A DNA stretch of 64,000 nucleotides from Nepenthes gracilis (taxonomy: Eukaryota; Streptophyta; Magnoliopsida; Caryophyllales; Nepenthaceae), in assembly GCA_033239525.1 (NCBI GenBank), contig BSYO01000002.1, forward strand, positions 16,154,626 to 16,218,625, in the 5' to 3' direction. Below the pieces are notes generated by a model. The model was not told the DNA's origin. It searched no databases and saw only the letters and a list, made by a program, of their open reading frames with translations. Below, piece after piece: positions 53,605 to 62,650 of the stretch. The translations under genes and the position numbers were made by a program. Position 1 is the first letter of the stretch. Every line of letters starts with the position of its first letter.

Positions 53605-54490
53605 GATTCCTTTGGGCTGATTGGCTCCTTCACTCAAGTGCTACCGGTACAGTTGGAGGCATGTAAGCGTCTCACAAAGCCTGTGTGGCTACCATCCTTT
53701 TTGGTCGGCTTGATCATGCTGACATGGCCGTATGCCCTGTTTTGCCGGTTTGGTCATGCTGATGTGGCCCTTTTGCCGGTTTGGATTAGTTTGCTGAAAA
53801 TGCTGTAAAATCCTGCGAACATGGCTTCCTTGCTTGGTTGACTTCAGTGTTGCTCGGTATGGTGTTGTAGCTGGTTTTGCCATGCTGACGTGGCCCATTT
53901 GCCAAAATTGCTGGCAAGATGGTTTTTCGCCCAGTTTGCAACAAAACGTCGGTTTGGAATTGGCGTTCTGTTTCGCCAGGTTCGGAAATTTCTGCAGTAA
54001 ATGCTGGTTTGTCCTTCCCCGGTATGCATCTATGCAGTTATATGTCGTATGCATCTTCCGGCCGATTCGCGACGCTTGTGTGGCTTCCAGGATTGGCTGA
54101 CGTGGACGGCTGGCTTTGCTGGGCACACCGGTCCCCCTCTCACTTTCCAGGATTGGGTGGATTCATTTTTCGGTTTGCTATTTCTTGCTAAGATTGAAGG
54201 CCAGACTGTTTATTTTTCTTAGCCCTGTATTAGCTGCCGGTTGTCCGACGTGGATTGATAACGTTGGGCACACCGATTTTTCACTCTCTCGTGCCCGATT
54301 ATGGGCAGCCAGTTTGTCCTTGTGACTTAGAGGATGGAAGATTGCTCTGGTGCACTATTCACTAATGAGGCTTCTGCTGGGTTTGAAGACTGATGGCTTA
54401 GCCGAGTGTTTTTTTCTTAATGTACCTGCTTTTCATTTTTTTCTCATGGTTCTTTCTTGGGGTGCTCGAGGTAAGCCCCAGTGGATTATT

Positions 54491-54527
54491 TTAACTCTAA
54501 GTCGGTAAAACACTTGGAGTTAGAATT
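54491..54527 (+). other. LINE 3'-terminal stem-loop
   Basis: Arms ttaactctaagt (54491-54502) and acttggagttagaatt (54512-54527) enclose the loop cggtaaaac. This is one of the best-preserved copies. Confidence 0.85.
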
Positions 54528-54597
54528 GTATTTTGTATATTTTTATTTAATCTAATCTTAGTTACTTACCAAAAAAAAGGTAATGGATCAATGTTGG

Positions 54598-55960
54598 TGT
54601 TGATAGATTTTGGGTTTTCACACAAAAACTATACTCTTTTTTGCTGAATGGTGGTCTGTTGGTGTGAGTTTGGGCTGGATTTCCTCCCAAGGTGCTATTG
54701 CTGATCGGTGCTGAGGTTGGCATCAGTGCTGCCTAACGATTTACTGATGCCTTGCTAGGTGCTGGCATGTGGTTTTACATTTGGGTCCGAGGACCTTTTC
54801 AGCCGTGGTGGTGTTGTGTCCGAGATGAGTAGCAAAAGACTGAGACGGATGAACAAAGCCTTCTGTTTTGAGTTGTAGTGCAGGTTATCCTCTGGCTAAA
54901 AACTGCAAATACAGAGCTGCAATCTGGTCTCTTGCTGGCCGGGATGGGTGACTGCCCGTGTAGCTTTACATGCCTCCTAACCGACGTGACAAGGCCGTGG
55001 TGCTGCAGCATGTCTGAGGTGCTGAAGAACTTTGTAGGCTGTCCAGTAGATGGAGTGTTTAAAGCTCACCATGTTAGGTTACACCAAGCTTGGTGGAAAT
55101 TGTATTAGGCCCGTGCTTTTGATGAAATGTGGGGCTTGCACACAAAAATGGTTTGCTGCTACTGCTGTGAGCCCAGTTGAAAACCATGGAGTTGGGCTGC
55201 TATTTTTTTGCTGGAATCCAGCATACTCAATGACAAATGAAGATGCATTTAACGGCTGCTGATTTCTAGTGTGAGTGTTGAAGATGTGATGCAATACTCT
55301 TTTTGCTGAACGGTGGTTTGTGGGTGTGAGTTTGGGTTGGTTTTCCTTCCGAGGTGCTGATGTGGATCGCTGCTAAGGCTGGCAACAGTGCTGCCCATGG
55401 AATTACTAATGCCCTGCTGGTTGCTGGCCATGTGAAGCTGCAGCGACAAATGTACTTTGGCCAAAGATCCCTTTTGGCCAAAGTGCGGTTATGCAAATGT
55501 CTGAGATGGACGAATAAAGCCTGCTATGCCGAGATGCTGTGTAGGTGATCCTCTGGCCGACAAGCCTGCATTATTCAGAGATGCTCCGCTCTCCAGCTGG
55601 TCGGGATGGGTGATTGCCAATCCTGCTTATCATGTCTCCTTACAGACGTGACAAAGTCGATGCTGAAAGTTGTCCGAGGTGCTGAAGAACTTGGTAGGTT
55701 GTCCAACCTTTGGAGTCATCAAAGATCACTATGTTGGGGTTACACCAAGCTTGGGGGTTAGAGCTTTAGGCCCTTGCTTTAGATGGAAATCACTTTCCGT
55801 TGTTCTTTTTTTGTTGTTTTGATCTCATGATTTGTATCATGATACTAGGGGTATGCCCCAGTTTCTAAGTTCTAACTCCAAGTTGTTATAATACTGGGGG
55901 TTAGAACATAGTATTTTTGTAAACATTCATTTGTTTAATTCAATTTACTTACCAAAAAAA
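54598..55960 (+). other. LINE 3' UTR, distal part, with a 660-bp tandem duplication
   Basis: Copy 1 (about 54630-55092) and copy 2 (about 55294-55754) share tactctttt...ttgctgaa, ggtgtgagtttggg, cgggatgggtga, gaggtgctgaagaactt and gttacaccaagcttgg at a spacing of 661-663 bp. No coding sequence. The hairpin and the TTTACTTACC(A)n end follow. Confidence 0.8.
55869..55907 (+). other. LINE 3'-terminal stem-loop
   Basis: Arms gttctaactccaagt (55869-55883) and actgggggttagaac (55893-55907) pair around tgttataat, a diverged loop. Confidence 0.75.
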
Positions 55961-55974
55961 ATGTTGAAGGCCTC

Positions 55975-55999
55975 CCATTAATCCAAATCACTTACTTAA
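55975..55999 (+). mobile_element. Micro-insertion of LINE terminus after the LINE TSD
   Basis: Directly after the right TSD comes ccattaatccaaatcactt, then acttaac and A9, before the integrase coding resumes (agggacttgggac). It matches the terminus at 53563-53604 (cattaatccaaattacttacttacc). No TSD of its own can be recognised. Confidence 0.6.
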
Positions 56000-56740
56000 C
56001 AAAAAAAAAGAAAGGGACTTGGGACAGTTATCTTGCACTGGCTGAATTTGCATATAATAACAGTTGTCAGGCTAGTATCAGCATGGCACCTTTTGAGGCA
56101 TTGTATGCGAGGAAATGCTGACCGCCAATTCACTAGGAGGAGACCGGGGATAAGAGGATTTAAGGCCCTAAAATTGTGAAAGAAATTATGTAGAAAATTA
56201 AACCGATACATGATAATCTAAAAGTCGCTTAAAGTAGACTGAAAAGTTATTCAGATCAGAGGAGGAAAGAATTGAGCTTTGAGGTAGGGGATTTTATTTT
56301 TCTAAAAGTTTCATTGTCCAAGGGTATGTATAGGTTTGGGGTAAAAGGAAAACTGACGCCACGTTTCATAGGTTCTTTTGAGATTCTGAAGAGGATCAAT
56401 GAGGTAGCTTACCGGTTAGCGCTACCACCAGTCTGACAAACGTACATGATATATTTCTTGTATCGATACTTCGAAAGTATGCCCACGATCCTGCACACGC
56501 GATTGAGTACGAGCCCTTGACTATTGATAAGGATTTATCATATGTCGATGAGTCGATACAGATTCTGGATCGAAAGATTAGAAGTTACGCACTAAGACCA
56601 TTCTCCTGGTGAAAGTGCTCTAGAAGAATCATTCGCCGGAGGAAGCCACCAGGAAGCACGAAGAGGAAATCCGAAGCAAATATCCCCACTTATTTTCTTA
56701 AGGTATGTAGCTTTGTTTAATTTCGAGGATGAAATTTCTT
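56000..56740 (+). pseudogene. Chromovirus integrase C-terminal part and chromodomain
   Basis: The frame continues the integrase: GTWDSYLALAEFAYNN, ISMAPFEALYARKC, then YSDQRRKELSFEVGDFIFLK and the GPY/F-type GKLTPRFIGSFEIL with NEVAYRLALPP. A frameshift near 56440 leads into VSILRKYAHDPAHAIEYEPL, LSYVDESIQILDRK and KTILLVKVL, a TAG for Trp, KNHSPEEATRKHEEEI and SKYPHLF. The last part is a chromodomain-type module, which in chromoviruses is thought to guide integration to heterochromatin. Its conserved Trp is lost to the TAG. Confidence 0.8.
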
Positions 56741-56741
56741 T

Positions 56742-56754
56742 AAGTGGGGGAGAA
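56742..56754 (+). promoter_or_regulatory. Polypurine tract of the chromovirus
   Basis: aagtgggggagaa immediately before the 3' LTR start (tgtgag). It has the position and composition expected of the plus-strand primer. Confidence 0.8.
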
Positions 56755-58982
56755 TGTGAGTTCCCGATCCAAAAACATGATAATTCCTAGTTATTAAATT
56801 GATATAAATGTGTTTGAGGTGAATGGATTAAGGAAAAATGTGGGATAAATTTGGTTTAGAGGAAGATTAAGCCCCCAGGGCATGACTTCTGAGGCGCCAC
56901 TGGGGCGCAATTAGCAAAATGCGCTGCTCGAGTGGCGCTCAAGGCGCCACCCTAGTGGATTTAGTAGAACCGGGCGCTTGAGCGCCGATCACGAGATAGC
57001 TCACGTGATCTCTTTTCCTTTGGATTTTAAAGGTGATTTTGGGGTTTTATTTCAGCAAGAACTCAACAGCAACTAAAGGAAAGGAGAAAGGGAAGGATAG
57101 GGAAGAGAAGAAAAGGGAGAAAACTTCCGTCCAGTCCCGATCAGAGACACGGAACTGTAAATCGAGCTTAGATAGGTGTACCTCAGATGCCATTTTCTAT
57201 TTTCATAGCTTTTCTGTATCTCAAAAATGGTACTTATGCTTTAAATCCATGGTTTTGTATGTTTACTGTAAATAATGCCTATTTTTTTTGATTAATTGGA
57301 TAGATTTTGTATTTATTAGTTTATACTGCTAAATGTACATTTGATTTCGTGAAAATATATGTATTTGGTGCTTGTTTATAGTCTGAAATATTGGCGAAAT
57401 CCTAGGTACGAAAATTGAAGATTTGATGCTTTATTTTCCATAGCTTTTGTTATATAAAAATTAATCTGTAACGTGATAATGCCACAGATGTAATTTATGC
57501 CTGAAAAATTTTACACCGATTTCTAGTGTTAATTTCTAAGGACTTTTGAAGCCAAACTGAAGGGTTTTAGACTATTACTATATATTCTAAAACAAATTTG
57601 AAGGGTTTCAAACTGTTTCTGTATATTCTGAAATGAATTTGAAGGGTTTCAAACTAATCCTGTATATTCTGAAGCGAAATTGAAGGGTTTCAAAGCATTA
57701 CTGTATATTCTGAAAGTAACTAAAGACTTATTATAAAACTCTGATTGACTTCTGAAACTGAAAAGGGTGTTTAGATAAGAAATAAGAGGAAAAATATTTC
57801 TAATACTGTTAATTAGGACCCATAACTGATATACAATCAGGTTAGGTTGACATACCTTAGAGCGTTATGGTGGTAATTTAGGTAACTCTGTCCATGGAAT
57901 TATATATGGTCCGCCCTTTCTCAAGGTGCTAACCTAGAGGGTAGTTACTATTACCGGCCGATGTACTTTACTGAATCCCGTGAGAAGGGATGTCCCATGA
58001 GACGGGATGACTGTTACTGATTTTAATTGTATGCAAACACAATCTATTGTCGATTATTCACCCCCTCCGCTAGTAGGGTCTACTGGTTGGGTCCTTTACT
58101 GATAGGAAAGGGATTTTCCATAATCTATAGAATTGAAACCGATTTCTGCTTTTTAAAGCCTATCTTATCAATTTATTATTAATAAAGCATGATTACACCG
58201 ACTTCTAATTTCTAAAACTTGAGTGCCTCTGTTTCCTAGTAGTTCAGTAATCTTCTACATCATGTTCTGCTATGGTTTCTATAAATCACTACTTTATGGC
58301 ATTTATACTTCAATATGCATCAATATCCGTTTTACTACATTCTATTCTGCATAAAAGTTTTACTACATGCCTGAACGTACCTTACTAGGCCTCGGCTCAC
58401 TGTTTTACTATTTTCTGCCCCTCCAGATGAGACTGTACAGTTAGTATCGGACGAGAAGGAGTCATCAAAAGCTTAGCTTGAACACTTTGGAGATCCGAAG
58501 TATTTTTAGAGATCTTAAAAAGAAACAGTTGAATTGTAATGACCTGATATTTGATATATGGTTTTGTATATGGATTCTTGTATATAGAATGTATATGATA
58601 TATGTGATAAAACAGTGAATTGGGCTTCCGCAGGTTCATAGCCCTGATTGCGCTATATTCTTTTTTGGATTTCTTTACGGGTCCTAGATTGCATCTCTAA
58701 TCTGAATTCTGATATAGTAGATAGGATTGTTTAATTAAACCCATTGATGACATCTGGTGGTCTGTGAATGCGTATTGTAGGAAAATTGTGGTATAAATGG
58801 ATAGTTGTGTGCATGTATTAGTTTATTATACAGGTTTTGTACAAGTTTATATTTTTGTTTAGCCCAATTTTAGGAGAAACTCTGCCCAGTTTTTTCCTAG
58901 AACCTTAAGTGAGACTTGGGCTTCTATTTCTGTTCTAAATGAAAGAATTAATTGAGGACAAAAAAAAATCTGTTCCTTCACA
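56755..58982 (+). repeat. 3' LTR of the chromovirus (2228 bp)
   Basis: Begins TGTGAGTTCCCG and ends TTCCTTCACA. It is cleaner than the 5' LTR, with no foreign block. It contains a GGCGCC palindrome cluster (about 56905-56990), four 41-bp repeats (57560-57720), and the block with GTCCGCCC and ATGGTGGTAAT shared with the 5' LTR and the minus-strand LTR. The two LTRs differ by many substitutions by eye, so the insertion is old. Confidence 0.9.
57560..57720 (+). repeat. Four 41-bp tandem repeats in the 3' LTR
   Basis: aagggttt[c/t]a recurs at 57560, 57601, 57642 and 57683, each followed by ctgtatattctgaa (or a variant). The corresponding region is missing from the 5' LTR, where the foreign block sits. 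Confidence 0.85.
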
Positions 58983-58987
58983 AGTAC

Positions 58988-59057
58988 ACAGAAGGCCACT
59001 CTCCACCCCAACTTAGCATGCAGAGATATAATGGCGTGGTTGGGGGTGACGCTATGC
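58988..59057 (-). other. ITS2 of unit 2, part c
   Basis: Continues the alignment with unit 1 (aggccactctccaccccaac, gttgggggtgacgctatgc) right after the chromovirus TSD agtac. Confidence 0.85.
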
Positions 59058-59217
59058 GTGATGCCCAGGCGGATGTGCCCTCAACCTAGAGGCTTCAGGT
59101 GCAACTTATGTTCAAAAGACTCAATGGTTCATGGGATTCTGCAATTCATACCAAGTGTCACTTTTTGCTATTCTTCCTCGATGCTAGAGCTGAGGTATCC
59201 ATTGCTGAGAGTCGTTT
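59058..59217 (-). rRNA. 5.8S rRNA pseudogene, unit 2
   Basis: 160 bp of reverse-complement 5.8S: caaaagactcaatggttcat, attctgcaattcataccaagt, ttcctcgatgc, gtatccattgctgagagtcgttt. It carries several substitutions and one extra A, different from those in unit 1. Confidence 0.9.
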
Positions 59218-59475
59218 AGATACGACAGGTTGCCACCTCAGTCACTGGACATCTGGCGCCAAGGCAATGCACGTTATGTTATTGTTCCTTGGAGCGATCT
59301 GCGCTGGGGTTCGTTCTTATGTCAAGCCTAACCCGGCATGCCTATTGCTACTCCTGCAGCAGACTATAAGGTGTGGGCTCAATCGACAGTCGAGGGCGTC
59401 GTGCCACCTTAGGCGCTGCACCCTCAATGATTTATTTCAACATGTCCATAGGTCACTCTACTTAGTAATTTTTGG
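59218..59475 (-). other. ITS1 of unit 2
   Basis: The spacer between 5.8S and 18S; it shares gatttatttcaacatgtccat with unit 1. Nothing else is seen. Confidence 0.8.
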
Positions 59476-60733
59476 CAATGATCCTTCCGCTGGTTCACCT
59501 ATAGAAACCTTGTTATGACTTCTCCTTCCTTTAAATGATAAGGTTTGGTGGATTTCTCACGATGTCACCGGCAGGAAATTTCAAACGTCACAGCAATCCA
59601 AACACTTCACCGGACCATTCAATTGGCAGGAGTGACAGGCGATGTGTACAAAGAGCAGGGACGTAGTCAACGCAAGTTGATGACTCATACTTACTAGGAA
59701 GTCCTTATTGAAGACCAACAATTGTAATGATCTATCCAGATCACGATGAAATTTTAAAGATTAGCCGAGCCTGTCGGCCAAGGCTATAGACTCATTGAAT
59801 ACAACAGTGTAGTGTGCGCGTGGCCCAGAACATCTAAGGGCATCACAGACTTGTTATTGCCTCAAACTTCCATGGCCTAGAAGGCCATAGTCCTTTAACC
59901 ATAGGACCAAAATCCTGTGATGTTATCCCATGCTAATGTATCGGGAGCAAAGGCCGACTTTGAGCACTCTAATTTCTTCAAAGTCGCAGCACCGGAGGCT
60001 TGACCAAGCCAATTAAGGCAAGGAGTGCAACATCGGTAGAAGGGATGAGATATTCAGTGCTCGCGGGAGGAAGACTGGTCACCCCATTCTAAGGTCCAAC
60101 CACGGGCTTTTAAACTATAATAACTTAAATATACGCTATTGTAGCTAGAATTGCTATGGCTGCTAGCACTAGACTTGCCCTCCAATGGATCGTTGTTATG
60201 GGACTTCGATTGTACTCATTCCAATTACCAGACTCATTGAGCCCGATATTGTTATTTATTGTCACTACCTTCCCGTGTCAGGATTGGGTAATTTGCAAGC
60301 CTGCTTCCTTCCTTGGATGCGGCAGCTGTTTCTTAGGCTCCTTCTCCAGAATCGAACCCTAATTCTCCGTCACCCGTCACCACCATGGTAGGCCACTATC
60401 CTACCATCAAAATTTGATAGGGTAAAATTTTGAATGATACATCGCCAGCGTCAAAAGCTACGTGATCTGTCAAGTTATCATGAATCATCAGAGCAATGGG
60501 ATAAACCAGCATCAATCTTTTATCTAATAAATGCATCCCTTCCAAAATTCGGGGTTTGTTGCACATTTTTTCTCTAAAATTACTACGGTTATCCGATTAG
60601 CAGGTACCATCAAACAATCTATGACTAATTTAATGAGCCATTTGTAGTTTTACCATTTGAATTAGTTCATACTTACACATGAATGGCTTAATCTTTGAGA
60701 CGAGCACATGACTACCGGCAGGATCAACAAGGT
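59476..60733 (-). rRNA. 18S rRNA pseudogene with internal deletion, unit 2
   Basis: Both ends are present: the 3' end gatccttccgctggttcacc and the 5' end tgactaccggcaggatcaac at 60708-60730. About 530 bp are missing at about 59897, where ggccatagtccttta jumps to ccataggaccaaaatcc; the missing part is present at 29145-29675 in unit 1. The gene is 1.26 kb instead of about 1.8 kb. Substitutions are frequent. Confidence 0.9.
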
Positions 60734-61259
60734 AGCATTCCTTCTTCAATATCGACAATCATGAGCCTAGTCGACCTATTTGAACACCGGTCAAGAGGTC
60801 AATGAGTGTTCAACGGTTATTTGTGTCTATAGCTATCGGGCTGATGAGACTTATTGCACATAACCTATATCTCAATCTTCTGCATCCAAGAGAACATGCT
60901 ACAGCCCATTGCCCACCTCAGTTGCGTAGAAAATGCAACATGGGGGGACAATGAGCCTTACGAATCATCTACCTGACACCCCCATGGGACACCTAGTAGA
61001 AGGAAACTTCCAAACAAGATGAATTCCTTCAATTGGGTATGTGACATAGGAAACCACACATCAACCAAGGCACAAAGCTCTTAGCCTTTCAGTGAGAGGC
61101 ATATGTGCATCCGGTTCAATGCATAGACAAAGAGCCCAACGACCCATACAAGCCCACCATTTCTCACACGCCATCACATATGCTCATTTGAGCACTAGCA
61201 GTCAATCTGCAAGGAAATTATAATGCCGATGAAGTCAGCTTGCCAAGTTTCCTTATGAG
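60734..61259 (-). other. External spacer upstream of 18S, no gene
   Basis: Adjoins the 18S 5' end, so it corresponds to 5' ETS of unit 2. It is of mixed composition, and I see no repeat or frame worth reporting. Confidence 0.6.
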
Positions 61260-61857
61260 CACCGCTAGACATGACAATCCAAGATAGGACAACCTGAGCG
61301 TATGATTGATACGCACTGAATGCATGGAACCCATGGCATGAAATCATTATGTGACGAAGCACGTATGAACAACATGGCACACGCAGTACCAAGCCTGTCA
61401 TGTCAACTTGCACCTGTAGCGATACGCCGATAGGTGAGACAACTCGAGCGTACAGCCAACATGCACCAAATGCATGGAAACCTGTGCTGCAAAATCATGG
61501 TGTGGTGAAACACGTATAAACAACATGGCACACGCTGCACCATGCATGGCATGTTGACTTGCACTTGCAGTAAAACACCGATGGATGGGACAACCTGAGA
61601 CTGACACACACTGAATGCATGGAAACCCAGGACGAGAAATCATAGCGTGGCAAAACACATGAACAACACAGCACACGCAGCTCCAAGCAAGGCATGCTGA
61701 TACGCACATGCAATAAGACATCGATAGACAAGACAACCTAACCACGCAACCGATATGCACCGGATGCAAACCCGGGGCACAAAATCATGGGGTGGTAAAA
61801 CACGTAGGAACAACGTAGGACACGTAGCATGATGCATGGCATGCCAACATGCACCTT
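61260..61857 (-). repeat. Four 150-bp spacer repeats upstream of 18S
   Basis: The phrase gacaac[c/t][t/c] starts units near 61287, 61438, 61589 and 61732. Each runs through gaatgcatgga, catg, aaatcat, acacgta and aacaacatggcacacgc. The spacing is 144-151 bp. The frames over them are period artefacts. The last unit is cut by a LINE. Confidence 0.8.
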
Positions 61858-61910
61858 CTTTTTTTTTTTTGGTAAGTAAAATGCATTAAATTTAAAAAAA
61901 AGATACACAA

Positions 61911-61957
61911 CTTTGTGCTAACTCCAAGTGTTTTTCCGACTTGAAATTAGAACAAAG
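61911..61957 (-). other. LINE 3'-terminal stem-loop
   Basis: Arms ctttgtgctaactccaagt (61911-61929) and acttgaaattagaacaaag (61939-61957) enclose gtttttccg, which is CGGAAAAAC in element sense. Confidence 0.8.
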
Positions 61958-62650
61958 CTAATGGGGTATACCCCAAGCCTCATGAACAAGTCATGAGTTG
62001 AGACCATGACCCTAGTCATGAAAATATAAAACCCAACCGAAAAATACATCGGATCTTCATAGATCATATGACACCAAAGTAATATCTCCTACAGAGTCTC
62101 TAGAAACCATAGCAGCAACAACTCCTACCTTACGCATTGCACAGCAGCAAACATGCACCCCAATGTCCGGGTTGCCCAAACCTGGAACGTGTGGGAGAAG
62201 GAAAACGGTGAGTCCAACAAATTAAATTGTCCACATCAGCCTGACCCGGTAGCCAAACAGGGCATACCACAACGCTTACCACAAAACTAACAAAGCAAAT
62301 CGGGAATTGGTGAAAGAAGGAACCGACATGTCCATCAGAACTAGATTGTCCCCGACAACCTCACCGGGCAGCAGGCTATCCTAATTCCAGACTTTCAAAC
62401 AGGGAGATTGTGAGAGAGGAAGCCGGTTTGCCAAGTAAGTCATCCAAACTGGGCATACCATACCCTATAGGTACCATGGTTCTTTACTGTTGACATAGCA
62501 GAGAAACCTCAGCCCCACCAGCATCTCGGCAGAAGAAGCATCTCGGTTGAAGGATGATGAAGACCTCAATCTACACCGTAGTAGAAGGCAGTACACCTCA
62601 GGTCCTACAAAAAGCTGGGGCGAGACAGAATGGGCAATTAGCAAACTGAG
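61958..62650 (-). other. 3' UTR of the ORF2-lacking LINE, no gene
   Basis: About 0.7 kb with repeated aaaccgg, ccggtagcc and ccgggcagc phrases in the plus strand. No ORF2 motif in any minus frame. Confidence 0.6.

Larger units (their letters stand above)
50442..54578 (+). mobile_element. Second, 5'-truncated LINE (3' UTR only) nested in the first, split by an ORF1-only LINE
   Basis: Two non-coding parts (50442-51663 and 53618-54578) end with a hairpin and AATCTTAGTTACTTACC(A)8. The proposed TSD is imperfect (16 of 19 matching plus one gap), so the left limit is tentative. The right part has repeated phrases of the type ttgccggtttggtcatgctgac (53730-53790, 53875-53900). A 20-bp phrase ggtggtttggcacttccctt occurs twice at about 50463 and 50500. 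Confidence 0.55.
44152..55960 (+). mobile_element. Full-length L1-type LINE in the integrase gene, with nested LINE insertions in its 3' UTR
   Basis: Direct repeats atgttgaaggcctc at 44138-44151 and 55961-55974 bound the complex. The 5' end shares agagagaagctc with the LINE at 9301. It has ORF1 (44261-46549), ORF2 (46550-50142) and a 3' UTR split by a second LINE (about 50442-54578) that in turn holds an ORF1-only LINE (51678-53604). The tail at 55940-55960 is TTTACTTACC(A)n. Confidence 0.85.
36979..58982 (+). mobile_element. Del/Tekay-like chromovirus (Ty3/gypsy) with two LTRs, inserted in ITS2
   Basis: A complete but dead element with a 5' LTR, PBS, gag, zinc knuckles, protease, RT, RNase H, integrase, a chromodomain-like C-terminus, a polypurine tract and a 3' LTR. 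The 22-kb span is inflated by a LINE complex (44152-55960) and a LINE-derived block in the 5' LTR. The flanks are aatac (36974-36978) and agtac (58983-58987), a 5-bp TSD with one mismatch. The ITS2 sequence is contiguous across it when compared with unit 1. Clade assignment rests on long LTRs, the TGGTATCAGAG PBS, the two gag knuckles and the chromodomain. Confidence 0.9.

Noticed and set aside
25061..60733. Functional rRNA genes
   Set aside because: Deletions in both 18S copies and in one 26S copy, many changes in invariant stretches and retroelement insertions in ITS2 make these pseudogenes.
9300..61857. Site-specific rDNA LINEs of the R1/R2 type
   Set aside because: The insertions are in different spacer places, have different TSDs, and encode L1-type ORF1 and APE-type endonuclease, so rDNA is only an incidental target.
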